From Ianthella basta (lineage: Eukaryota; Porifera; Demospongiae; Verongiida; Ianthellidae), in the NCBI GenBank assembly GCA_964019415.1, contig OZ025890.1, forward strand, positions 693,458 to 757,457: DNA of 64,000 bases, in the 5' to 3' direction. Of the stretch, positions 39,001 through 62,073 are shown piece after piece. Both the position numbers and the translations under genes were made by a program. The notes below the pieces were generated by a model, which worked only from the letters and a program-made list of their open reading frames with translations, had not been told where the DNA came from and did not search any database. The stretch's first letter is position 1, and the number at the start of each line of letters is the position of its first letter.

Positions 39001-41666
39001 GAGGTGGCGATGGGGGACATGGAGGGAGGGGAGGGGATGGTGGGCAAGGAGGAACTGGAGGAATAGGGGGATCTGGAGGGCAAGGCATGCATGGCATGAG
39101 CTCTGCTAATGGCCCAGGTGGACGTGGTGGCCCAGGAGGCAATGGAGGTAATGGGGGCAATGGTGGACCTGGTGGACCAGGCGGGCGAGGGGGAGATGGA
39201 GGAAATGCTGGCTTTGGAGGATGTTGCATTGTCCAGTCAATTGATCCAAAGTTGCTGATGCTAGTGGAGGCTGACTGTAGAGAAGGGATCCCTGGTACTG
39301 GAGGTGATGGCGGCAAGGGGGGGCAGGGTGGTTCTGGAGGATTAGGAGGAATTGGGGGAGCAGGCGGTTTTGGAGGATCTGGAGGAAGTAGCACTAACTC
39401 CCAAGGCAACACCATGATCTACCCCAGTGGAGCATGTGGTTTACCAGGTAGTAGTGGTATCATTGGTTCCCCAGGCCCACGGGGTACGAATGGACCAAAG
39501 GGCAAGAATGGACAACAAGCACCTACTGGAGGCATCCTATGGGTAGTCCAATCTGCAGAAGGCAGAGTACTGTTTCAAGCTGCCACTCGATATGATGCCC
39601 AAGTCACTGAGCTAAGTGTTGTGTCTGCCATAGATGATGGTATCTTTGAACCCAATGAAATGATCATGGTGTCTGGAGTGCTGGCAGTGAACAGTGGTGG
39701 GCTGCCACTTCCTGCTGGATCCTCAGCTTTCATGCCATCCACCAAAACCATCAAATTCCAGCCAACCACATTTGACATGCCGGAGCTTTTGCCTGGTCAA
39801 TCGTTTGTTGTACCAGTGACTTACCACGGCAGGATCTTCGATCAACCCCCACCTAATGTGCCTGGGCCATTTGTCTCCTCAGCCGAGTTTCATCCTCGTA
39901 TTGAGCTCCTTGGCAGGCCCTTTGAGAAGTCTTTTCTGCACCAGAAGCTAACAGTGCAGTACCCAGTGAAGCTGGCTTTCCTCAAATGCAATGAGAACCT
40001 GGGACGAGGAGAGGTCTCCACGTTGGAAATTGGTGTGCAGAACATCTCCAGTATGCCCTATGGCGACTGCCCCGGCTCTGGAGGGAAGGTTGCCCTGCAA
40101 GTTCACATGGATGCCCGCATCATTCCAATTGGCTCTGCCAACATAGGCCTCACAGCTGTGCCGTACACTGTCACGTACGACCCTGCTATTCGTGACAGCA
40201 TGTACGTTCAGATGCATGCGATTGCACCAGGTGAGGTGGTTGTTGTGCAGATAGTGGTTCAGATGGAAAGCCGAGCAGAGCTATTTGATCGCTGCTTGTG
40301 GCAGGCAGACCTCTACCTGCGTGATAAGCTGATTGAATACAACACGGAGACGATCCGCGTGTCTCCCTTCTACACTCCTAGTGATCCTACTGCAGACGTG
40401 CTGATGGTGACCTGCAAGAGTATTACACGAAAAGAATTTGTCTTTTGGCAGCGTGTTTTGGAAGCTCTGAATGTCAAAGTGGATTTCTGGGATGTGAATC
40501 GCTACCATGGGTTGTCAACCGATAGCACCACCAATGCAAGACATCCTGTGACATGGCTGGGGCGATACCCTGGAAAGCTGATTCTCTACCCTTACTGCGA
40601 CCTCCGTCTGATTCTAAGTGGTGACTTGGTGGCGCACTTCCACGGTTCTGAATACGCCACTGGACAGCTGGAGGAGAAGGATTCCAGCATGGTGCTGCTT
40701 ATGCACCCACATGCACCACATGCCCCTCAGGCCAGTAAGTTCTATGACAGAGGTGACAACAGCATCATCAAGCATCTGGCTGTTGCTCTGCCTCCTCTGG
40801 AAGTGCCAGAAAATGCATATTCTGGAATCCATCTTATGCAGCCGGGAACATGCATGACCTCCGCTGTACCATTCCTTTCATGGGAAAAGAAGTACCTGAA
40901 GAAATTGGAAGAAGAGGTCCCTTCACAGTCAGCCATTGTCATCAGCCGACAGCCTCAGATTCGTAAAGTGAGCTTTTTCCGCTATACGTATGGATCCGTT
41001 GACATCCGTCGCATTCCACTTCTCCGCTCCAGCAAGCTTCTTGTAGTGGACGGTGCAGGAGGAACAATGACCCAGATGAGCCTGGACGACATCAGCCTCT
41101 CACCAACAACCACTGAGCTGCCACTAGCTAGTCAGTTTGGTCAAGTGTTCCTCACCACACTGTATGGACTCCCACTTGCCAAGAAGTTGGCACTGGTGAG
41201 GACAGGGTCTGAGGAACCAAGCCAGTTGCAGCTAAGATTCTGTCTCCCCACTGGTGCCACTCTAACCAAGGCAGAGCTATGCATGATATGTGCAGTAGCA
41301 GAGATTGCAGATGAGGTCCTCAACTGTACTGGAGAAGCCCTTCGCATGGGCAGGCTGGTGGAAGATGTGGTGGCCAATGTCGAGGCTTACCGAACCAATG
41401 GGCAAGCTGTTCTTCAGTCCATGGATCTACTCAAGGAGGAACTGAAGGTGAGGAAGAAGCAACTGAGCAACTCGCAGGTGTCCCAGGCAGTGAGTGCTAT
41501 CAAGGGCCAGGTTGGTCAAGTGGAACGGGCTCTGCAACAGGCAGGAGTGGACAGCTACAACCTCGCACCTCTCCCCAGCTTCAGCATCCTACGTGATAGC
41601 TACCGCGTGCACCACACAGCTCAGCACAAGGTCAAAGATGGACGCTGGAACCAGTTTGGGTGGTGA
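36020..41666 (+). CDS. PH domain, glycine-repeat protein, copy 3 (intact, 1342 aa)
   Basis: Exons 36,020-36,179 and 37,798-41,666; the intron splits a Gly codon (G|GC) inside the PH domain. I do not recognise a named family. Visible parts: a PH-like domain (about 32-128; GYLKRRTKILKRWKKQWF to [12 protein letters not shown]); an N-terminal linker; three glycine blocks (about 358-408, 455-525, 553-630) of GGX/GXY triplets, separated by two short beta-like inserts; a beta-sandwich-like region (about 645-900, [23 protein letters not shown]); a probable Rossmann-like domain (about 918-1045, [28 protein letters not shown]); and a helical/coiled-coil tail (about 1210-1310). No signal peptide or membrane helix, so it should be cytosolic and recruited to membranes by the PH domain. 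Lys replaces the stop of copies 1 and 2 at residue 1110. Function unknown. Confidence 0.88.
37050..37357 (-). pseudogene. RecQ-like helicase fragment in intron of copy 3
   Basis: Reverse-strand frame with GRDVFVSVLTGYGKLLIF and VLVVSSLLALMQDQ, nearly identical to the copy 1 fragment and more decayed in Walker A than copy 2. It lies wholly within intron 36,180-37,797 and opposite in strand to the host gene. A long minus-strand open frame (119 codons) results from conservation among copies, not from coding function. Confidence 0.7.
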
Positions 41667-42128
41667 AAGGCAAGAGGAGTTAGGTAGGTATGTTCCTCAA
41701 TTTTCCTAGCAAGCAAATGTGTTGCAAAATGTAAAAACTACCAAATTACATGTATACATGTAGTGGTTAGCCATTGGCTATATACTGGATGGCTACTGCA
41801 TTGTGACTGTGGAAACATTTTGTTCTGCAGGTTCATTCTTGGAAGAACATAGTAGCTATGTCTAGCAATTAAGGGACAGACTGTAACTAGGATTCCTTGT
41901 ATCATGGCAACTTGTATCTTTTGCGTTATGGTAGTTCTGAAATGATATTTGTAGTGATGTGTAGGATTGCAGCTAACTGGTCAGCGTCAAATTGTATGTT
42001 TCTGTGTAGTGTCCCCCGGAAGTGGTTGTTGTAACGTTGTAACCACGCCCCCAGTGAATTAATTTTATGTATAAATAGTCGCGCGCGGCTTGTCTCTAGA
42101 GTCTTTCCGTGCACTGCAATCGAGTGCT
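41667..42128 (+). promoter_or_regulatory. Intergenic spacer and TATA promoter of copy 4
   Basis: Only 462 bases separate the stop of copy 3 from the ATG of copy 4. The first ~280 bases match the 3' flanks of the other copies. TATAAATA at 42,070-42,077 is a clear TATA box. With initiation about 30 bases downstream, the 5' UTR would be roughly 25-30 bases before the ATG at 42,129. Confidence 0.75.
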
Positions 42129-45100
42129 ATGGCTGCAGCTGGATCACCACAGACCGTGCAGCAGCGAGCGAGCGAGCCCGCTCCCATTCTGCAAGAGGGA
42201 CGTGTCCAAGGGTGCCAAGGATACCTGACGAAGAGGTCTAAGGTCTTCAAACGTTGGAAGAACGAGCCGCAGTGGTTCACAATTACTCCAGGTAAGCGCT
42301 TCTGTTGCCGCTGCAGAATATAAGATGTCATAGATTACTTCGCGCACTCATTGCAGTTTATCAAAGCATGGTATGGAAGTGAACAGTTTATATATTTGCG
42401 TGTTCGAGAGAACTCACGTTCCATGCGGTATAATTATATAAAAGTTAGTTATGAGCATCACTAGAGCTTGCTTGTGCACACAGGTACCGCTTCGGATCAG
42501 CTAATCGATCTGCCAACTGGTCCCTGCAGACTTTGAGTACATGCATACATGCTTCAATCTGTACAGGTACAGGTATTGGCAGTTATAAATTTTCTGACTA
42601 CATCTGAATACTGGTGGTCCAGTAGCAGTCTGGATGCTATGCATGGCTTGATGCACATTTTATGTAGCAGTGTACAGGTGGCACATTTCACATTACTCCC
42701 TAACTATCTGTAATAGAATTCATTATTGTCTGGTGGGAGGAATAGATTATGCATAATAATGTTGATGGTGGTCCTGTGTACGGGTGGGCTGTGGTCCTCA
42801 GTTTACACAGGCTAAAATTCCTGGAAAAGGTTCTTGATATTCATAGGGCATATTGTCTACCTGTATGGCTCCTCCAAGGCTTTATACACTCCCCCCCTGC
42901 ATGTTTAACATCCTAACTGGATTATACAAATTAGATTAGGCAGTGCTGTTGTGTTTGGAGACTGTATAGAGAAGCGATAGTTGACAAACACTGTCCTTAA
43001 GATGTTACTATCAACTGAGTTTATTGGCATCACAAGTTATATCCTGCATTAATGTTATAATCTGCATGAGCAGGTGGTTCAAGCATTTACCTTGACATAT
43101 CTCATAACAGCTAGCTATATTGTACATAGCTACCACTACCACTACCACCACAGTGCAAGGTTGTAGCAAATAATATCAATTACTATGTATCCAAAACTGT
43201 GGTAGTGCTGCCAGGAAAATGGCTCCAGAGCAAATTATTAGCTCAATGGCTGGGTGTGATGGCCAATAAGGGTGCAAGTGGATTGCTTGCGATGCCGTAT
43301 CAACTTACGCATGGGCACAACCGCCAACCTTGTCACTTCTACCCTTTCCGTTTGCAAAGCAGGAATTCTCTAAATGTAGCTGTACTGCTGTTATACTTTG
43401 CTTGCTATAGCTATGTAGTCTGGCTGCAGTGTAATATTACATTTTTGTAGCAACCTTCACTTCTAGTGGCCATGCACCAACATGAATCGAAGTACAACCA
43501 TCCAAGAGTCTGACCCATAACCATGGCAACAGCATGCATATACTGTATGAAATTATACTAATATACATGATTAGCTACAATAATAAACCTTGCACTGCTC
43601 ACTCCCATATGTGCAGGTCAGGATGGTCATGTATTCCACAAACATGGCAAGTCACAAAAGGTGGTCCGTGCTCTCCCAGCTGCTGCACCAGGTGTCACTG
43701 TTGAACCCCTAAGCAATGTCCCAGGTGATGAAAACTTTCTTGGCTTTCGTCTGGTCAGTGCACGTGGCAAAGGCAAGGAAAAGTGCCGCTTTCGTGCTGA
43801 AGATATTGTTCAAATGCGTAGGTTCATGGCTTCGCTTGGTGGTACTTGCCCAGGACTTTTCACAAAGAGGAGAACAGAAGGTGTCGATGCTCCACCAGTC
43901 GGAGCCATGGAGGCCAAGTGGACTGTGATACAGTACTCAGCAGATGAGCTCTCTCAACGCCAGAAAAAGTTCAACGAGCAAAACCAAGGGAGCGTTTCAC
44001 AGGCTTTTCCTACATACACTGCTGCAATTAGCCAACTTGCCTATGGGTTCTACTTTCCACCAGATTTGGAAGTGAAGCCTCCACCAGAGATGGGAGCATC
44101 CCTGTCATTCCCTGACTCTGCACTTACAGTGTATGACCCTAGTGTTGCCCTACCCAAGGCTGACAGACGACCCCACCACGACACCTTCCGTCCACCCTAT
44201 GGGCCACCTGTTCTCTTCCCAGTGAGCATTGGTTACGGCAGTGAGGTGGGCTTGCAGCCAGGACAGCAGGCTCTGTGGGAACCAAATTTGAAGACCTACT
44301 TCTTCGTGGATCATACAAGCCAGACCATCTTATACAAAGACATCCGACCGCCAAAGGAGATGTACCCAGTTGTGAAGAAGGTGGAAATGCCTTTGAATGT
44401 CCAAGGAAGGATAGTGGTCCCTGAAGGCTGCAAGGAACCACAGGTCATTGAGGCCTCAGCAAAGCGAGCCCTATCTAAGCCCCGTGGTTTTGTGATCAAT
44501 GCATGTGGTGTCAATGGACAAAATGGAGCACTTGGTCCAGATGGGACAGCTGGTACCAAGGGTAAAGATGGCTCTAAGGGTAACAGTTTCCTTGTAACCA
44601 CGAAGGGAGGAAAAGGAGTGCATGGCAACCCTGGTCAACCCGGTACCATTGGAGGGAGGGGAGCAGATGGCACTCCAGGTAGCGATGTGCAGATTCACCT
44701 TGATGGAGATGCAAGTGCCCTTCAGGTCACAGGAACATGCAGCTTCACTGCTCATCTTGGAGGTTCTAAGGTGGAGGAGATTTTGCTAGTGAACTGTCGT
44801 GGTGGCAATGGGGGGAATGGAGGGAGGGGAGGGGATGGTGGACAAGGTGGGAATGGAGGAAATGGTGGAGATGGAGGTGAAGGTCATAATGGTGTTGTTG
44901 ATGGTGCAAGTGGTGGTGATGGAGCTGATGGAGGGCCTGGAGGCAATGGGGGGGCAGGTGGTGCTGGAGCAAAGGGAGGAGATGGAGGACATGCTGCATT
45001 TGGTGGTAGCTGTATCATCCGTACTTATGACCCAAAGTTGCTTGTGCTTGTTGAAGCAAACTGCCTAGAAGGGACTCCAGGAAGAGGAGGTGATGGTGGG

Positions 45101-47434
45101 ATAGGTGGTCGTGGGGGTGTAGGAGGGCAAGGAGGTTATGGAGGACTTGGAGGAAGTGGGGGGCCTGGATACATTCAGACAAGAGGAGGTGAGACTGTCC
45201 ATAAAGTATCACCAGGGAGACCTGGCAGTAATGGTAGAGATGGTGCTAATGGCCGTTCTGGACAACTGGGCAAGAATGGAGATCATGGCAATGATGGCAG
45301 GCCAGCAGCCAAAGGAGGGATACAGTGGGAGGTGTACTACAATGGAAAGGTATTGTATCAAGCTCCAACAAGATTTGATGCCGAAGTTGAAAAGCTTCGT
45401 ATAGCGTCTGCCGTTGATGATGGTATCTTTGAGCCAAACGAGATGATCATGGTATCTGAAGTGTTGGTGGTGAACAGTGGTGGGCTGCCACTTCCTGCTG
45501 GATCTTCAGCCTTCATACCTTCCACCAAAACCATCAAATTCCAACCAACAAAGTATGATGTGCCTGAAATCATGCCCAAGCATGTTGTCACCATCCCAGT
45601 GACATACCATGGCAGGATCTTCGATCAACCCCCACCTAATGTGCCTGGGCCGTTTGTGTCCTCAGCCGAGTTTCATCCTCGTATTGAGCTCCTTGGCAGG
45701 CCCTTTGAAAAGTCCTTTCTGCACAAGAAGCTAACAGTGCAGTACCCAGTGAAGCTATCCCACCTCAGGTGCAATGAAAACTTGGGACAGGGGGAGATCT
45801 CCACATTAGATATTGGTGTGCAGAACATCTCCAGTATGCCCTATGGCGACTGCCCTGGCTCTGGAGGGAAAGTCACTCTGCAGGTTCACATGGATGCCCG
45901 CATCATTCCGGTTGGCTGTGTCAGCACTGATGTGAAGTCAGGATTGTACACTGTCACTTTTGATTCACAAAAGCGTGACAGCATGTACATTCAAATCCAC
46001 AAGATCCCTCCAAAGAAGACCATCAGTGTACAAATAGTGATTCAAATGGAAAGCCGAGCAGAGCTGTTTGATCACTGTCTATGGCAGGCTGACCTCTACC
46101 TGCGGGACAAGCTGATCGAGTACAACTTCAGGGATATACGCGTTGCACCAATCTACGTTCCTGACAAGGATGATGCTGATGTACTCATGATAACCAACCA
46201 AACGATTACCAGAAAGGAGTTCATCCTTTGGCAGCGCCTTCTGGAAGTTTTGAATGTAAAGGCAAATTTTTGGGATGTGGATCGCTACCATGGGCTATCA
46301 GTGGACAACAGGACTAAAGCAAGGCATCCTGCATCTTGGCTCGGCCGATATCCTGGAAAGCTGATTCTCTATCCCCACTGCGACCTCCGTCTGCTATTTG
46401 CCAGTGATCTGGTGGCACACTTCCATGGCCCTGAGTATTTCAAGGAGAAACTGGAGGAGAAGGATTCTGGCATGGTGCTCATCATGCACCCACATGCACC
46501 ACACACTCACCGCACAGACCAGTTCTATGACAGAGGTGACAACAGCGTCATCCGGCACCTGGCCATTGCAGTACCACCTCTGGAAGTTTCGGAGAAGAGC
46601 TATTCCGGATATCACTTTTCAAAGCCTAAAGTTACTCCCTACCTCACATGGGAGGCGAAGCAGATGAAGAAGATGGAGGGGGAAGTACCTTCTCAGTCAG
46701 CTGTTGTGATTGCCCGACAATCTGAGCTTCGTAGCACAGGTATCTTCCATTACTCCTACGGCACAGTGGACATCCGACGCATTCCTCTTCTCCACTCCAG
46801 CAAGCTCCTTGTGCTGGACGGTGCTGGGAGCAATTTGGCCAATTTGAGTGCAGATGATGCCAACCTCTCGCCCGATGCAACTGAGTTTGCACTGGCAAGC
46901 CACTTTGGTCAAATTTTCCTTGCCACACTGTATGCTCTGCCACTTGCTAACAAGCTTTCCCTGGTGAAGATGGGATCTGATGAGCCCATTCAGATGCAGG
47001 TCCACTTCTGCCTTCCTTCTGGCTCTATGCTGAGCAAGGCAGAGTTAAGCATGATATGCGCAGTGGCCGAGATTGCAGATGAAGTCCTCAACTGTACTGG
47101 AGAAGCCCTTCGCATGACCAGGCTGGTTCAAGATGTGATGACCAATGTGGAGGCCTACCATGCCAATGGGCAAATAGTACTACGATCCATGGGTCTTTTA
47201 AAGGCAGAGCTGAAAGTGAGAAAGAAGCAGTTGAACAACTCACAAGTGTCCCGGACAGTGAGTGCCATCAAGGATGAAGCAATCCGTTTGGAACGGGTTC
47301 TACATAAGGCAGGAATTGACTGCAGCAGTCTTCCACCACTCCCCAGCTTCAGCATCCTGCGTGATAGCTACCGCATGCACCACACCGCTCAGCACAAGGT
47401 CAAAGATGGACGCTGGAACTTGCTTGGGCAGTGA
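42129..47434 (+). CDS. PH domain, glycine-repeat protein, copy 4 (divergent, 1326 aa)
   Basis: Exons 42,129-42,291 and 43,617-47,434 with the same split Gly codon (G|GT). The architecture matches copy 3: PH-like domain (about 33-135, GYLTKRSKVFKRWKNEPQWF to DIVQMRRFMASL), three glycine blocks (about 351-620), beta-rich region, putative alpha/beta domain ([37 protein letters not shown]) and C-terminal helices ending in SFSILRDSYRMHHTAQHK. The first glycine block here is true Gly-X-Y (GQN GAL GPD GTA GTK GKD), more collagen-like than in copies 1-3. Some stretches, such as [19 protein letters not shown], are identical to copy 3 even at most synonymous sites, while neighbouring regions differ strongly. 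Intron 42,292-43,616 lacks the RecQ fragment. Likely the outgroup of the array. Confidence 0.9.
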
Positions 47435-48048
47435 ACAGCAAGGTAGAACAGGTGTGAGCCCACTTTCTCTAGTGAACCGCATGAATGTGTATCATAGTAT
47501 GTGGTGTGTCTCTGCCATAGGATCAATGTTCACACCATCACACACCACCACAGTTTAGGGGATGGACATGTAGACTACTACAAGTTTACATTCACTACAC
47601 GGGCAGCAGCTGTTCTAAACCATTGTGAAACTTATTGCTTGGGCACTCAGAGGCTTACCGATGTACTGTTGTCCATTTTACTATTCTGCAGGTGTTCAAG
47701 TTTATCCAGTTTAATGATTAGTAACACTGCCAGATGTAGCTAGATAGATGTTAACTCTCTGACTGTTTTGTCTCAGATACGTAGCTACAGTAGCTCCTAG
47801 CTAGTGAGCTACCACAGTTTGTAGGAATTTGTAGCAGTTTTAGCTAGTTGTGTAGAAACTCACAGTGACTTTTGTAGACGTTTGGCATTACATTTAGTGT
47901 ACATGTTGTACAAGTATATAAGTATACTAATAAAAACTAAATAGTAATGTATGCAGTAATGATGAGCTCCAAGAGCCGTGAGCGTTTAAACTGTTACGGG
48001 ACGTCCCCGTTTGACCGCGTGTGCTTATATAAGCAAACGCCACACACC
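47435..48048 (+). promoter_or_regulatory. Copy 4 3' UTR and SLC12A9 promoter region
   Basis: AATAAA at 47,929-47,934 is a likely poly(A) signal for copy 4, about 495 bases after its stop. Two TATATAAG boxes (47,915-47,922 and 48,026-48,033) lie within 120 bases of it. They are candidate core promoters for the SLC12A9-like gene, so the end of one transcription unit and the start of the next overlap. The remainder is AT-rich DNA without a gene. Confidence 0.6.
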
Positions 48049-59825
<11,777 letters not shown>

Positions 59826-60311
59826 TGCAGCTTGAAATGAATGTACAATAGGCCATTAACTGCTTGTGTATACAAACACAATGTTCATTATTACTATTTG
59901 AGGGTATTTGGCAAAGTTGAATTTACACTGTATTGCACATCTTAACGCTAATTTAAACACAGGTTTGGCTTAAATTTGCTAATGTACAGAAATAATACAA
60001 TTATTTCTAAAACCTGTTGTCACACAACCACCCATCAAAATTTTGGTATTGTTTCGCGCATGTATTGCTTATTTCAAAGCACCATGCAGCTATAGGATAT
60101 ACCAGATTGCATATGGAGTTTGCAGCAATTAGGTATAACTTCAAATGTCATTATAGCAGCAATTAATTGTTCACTGTGATACTGATCTAAAATGAAAAAG
60201 CAGTTAATGTTGTACTATAAAAACTACTAATCAACTGTCAAGATTGCAATCTCATTTTGCACTAGTTAATGGTGTAAGCCGATGATCGAGCGTCCTTCTG
60301 CTGCTGAGTCT
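59826..60311. other. Convergent intergenic spacer
   Basis: AT-rich 486 bases between the stop codons of SLC12A9 (+) and the VOC gene (-). It holds both 3' UTRs. No canonical AATAAA was found on either strand; only weaker variants such as AATACA are visible. Confidence 0.6.
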
Positions 60312-60833
60312 TCACTCTTTCATCTTGGTTGCCTCCTCCCCGGCACACTTCCCATGGCCAGGTGCTTTGCTAGGGTCGTATTCCTTCAAGGTTGCAGCTA
60401 CGGCCCATTGAAACCCCATCGGATCCAGGAACGTCCCGTACTTATCCCCCCAGAACTGTAACTGGAGCTCTGAGCGAACGGTAGCGCCGTTTTCCAGTGC
60501 CTTCCGCCAGACGGCGTCCACAGCAGCTTCAGTGGGGTATTGCAGATGACAGAATACGGCTTTGGTTGTGCCGATAGGGACCGGCACATCTCCTTCCTTG
60601 GGTAGCTCACCCAATTCCAGCTTCTCGCTAATCTCGCAGGATCCGTCGGCGAGGTACAAGGGACCCCCGTTCACCTCCAGATGGCAGTGCATTATCTCCT
60701 TCTTCGACTCATCCGTGTGGTACATGTACTTCACCTCCGCGTCGAACACGGTCTTCAACCACTCCACGTGCCCAGTACAGTTTCCATCGGGAGAGATCAG
60801 GTACGGAACGGGACCTTTCGGATACTCAGACAT
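60312..60833 (-). CDS. VOC-superfamily (glyoxalase/PhnB-like) protein, 173 aa
   Basis: A single-exon gene. Two beta-alpha-beta-beta-beta modules are recognisable: PYLISPDGNCTGHVEWLKTV at the N terminus with HCHLEVNGGPLYLAD, then KAVFCHLQYP with WGDKYGTFLDPMGFQWAVA. The last motif is typical of PhnB/bleomycin-resistance-like VOC proteins. Candidate metal ligands are the His of CHLEV and the His of FCHL; the usual second-module Glu position is not obvious, so the enzymatic reaction cannot be assigned. Length fits a one-chain VOC protein (130-180 aa) with a short basic/acidic tail. It lies between two intron-rich genes, so a retrocopy or a bacterial origin is possible. Cytosolic; no signal peptide. 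Confidence 0.85.
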   Translation of the reverse strand: MSEYPKGPVPYLISPDGNCTGHVEWLKTVFDAEVKYMYHTDESKKEIMHCHLEVNGGPLYLADGSCEISEKLELGELPKEGDVPVPIGTTKAVFCHLQYPTEAAVDAVWRKALENGATVRSELQLQFWGDKYGTFLDPMGFQWAVAATLKEYDPSKAPGHGKCAGEEATKMKE

Positions 60834-60905
60834 TCCGGCCTTATTTCCTCTAACTACTCACCAAGTCTCCGAAAGAAGAACGCAGGCACGTACAACCGTG
60901 TGGCT

Positions 60906-60913
60906 TATATATA
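60906..60913 (-). promoter_or_regulatory. TATA box of the VOC gene
   Basis: TATATATA on the minus strand, 73-80 bases upstream of the ATG at 60,833. Initiation about 30 bases downstream would give a 5' UTR of roughly 45 bases. Confidence 0.65.
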
Positions 60914-61752
60914 GAGCACTAGATCACGTGCATGGGCGGGGTCAGTGGTAGGCAGCGAGGCAGGTTTCATTCTGCCCTACTTGGGCCCACCCATCCCTAC
61001 TTCTCACCACCAGCGTGTGACAGTAGGTATAGCAAAGGCAGGTAGACACTAGAACATTGTAAGAGGTAGAGCTATTGCAATAGCAACAAGCTAGTTGAAG
61101 AGCCACTACAAGTGCAGGGACTAGAATTTGCCAGCTAGCAGCCAATCAAGCAGCAAACTGTACACAGTGTCCCCAGTGACATCTACAGAAGGTCTTTAGT
61201 TCATACAGACTTGAAGCAACCCATCCCCTCCTCCTGGAACAGTAAGCAGGAACGTAGCTACCACATCCATCCTAAAGTATATACAACAACTTCCACATTT
61301 TGTGGAACTTATGTGTCAGCTTGTGTGTACTTGACAGCCTGCAGACAGTCTCCCAGATGTGTCTCTGGTAAGTGTAGGCAAACACATTCAATCTATCCAG
61401 TGAGAGGAGCTGTGAGTCTCCTCCCACAATGCAGCCATAGTACTCACATGCCGTCGGGCTACAATTGTAGGATATTAGAGCTTATGTATCATTGTCACTT
61501 GTTGCTCAAGTGCTTTATAGAACTCAGCATGCATGTTGTAAACATCTTAATTGAACCAATGCATTAATTTGAAGAGCATATGTCCAAAGAAGACACAATA
61601 TCTCCAATTGTCAAACCAATTATAATTCAGTGTGTTTGAGCTGAATTGCCATATTCACTTGACCATCACGACAGTTCACATTCCAAATTACTTTTATAAA
61701 TAATTGTGTTCTGTCTGATGCAATTAATATACATATTTGCAACTGCTAAGTC
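60914..61752. other. Intergenic, nothing recognised
   Basis: No gene, RNA or repeat of note. It separates the promoter of the VOC gene from the 3' end of the adhesion-GPCR gene, both on the minus strand. Confidence 0.5.
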
Positions 61753-62002
61753 TCATTGATCATCAGAGAAATTGACTTCAATTTCTTGAAACTCCATTGA
61801 CACTGCGTGAAACATACTTGGACTCTGCAGCATAAGACTGGTTTCTGCATTGCTATTCCCCTCCACTTCACACATGCTGTCTTGAGGGAAGAAGTAGAGA
61901 ATGTCATTGGTCTTGTAGTTAGAGAGAGGAGTGCCAGACTTGGGAAGCTCAAGTGTATCCATTTCTGAGGGATGAAAGTGTGTGTGTGTATCTCTATGTG
62001 TA

Positions 62003-62073
<71 letters not shown>

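Noticed and set aside
42292-43616. Possible extra exon or RecQ relic in intron 1 of copy 4
   Set aside because: No RecQ motif on either strand and no frame with protein-like composition; only a short match to the array subrepeat near 43,140.
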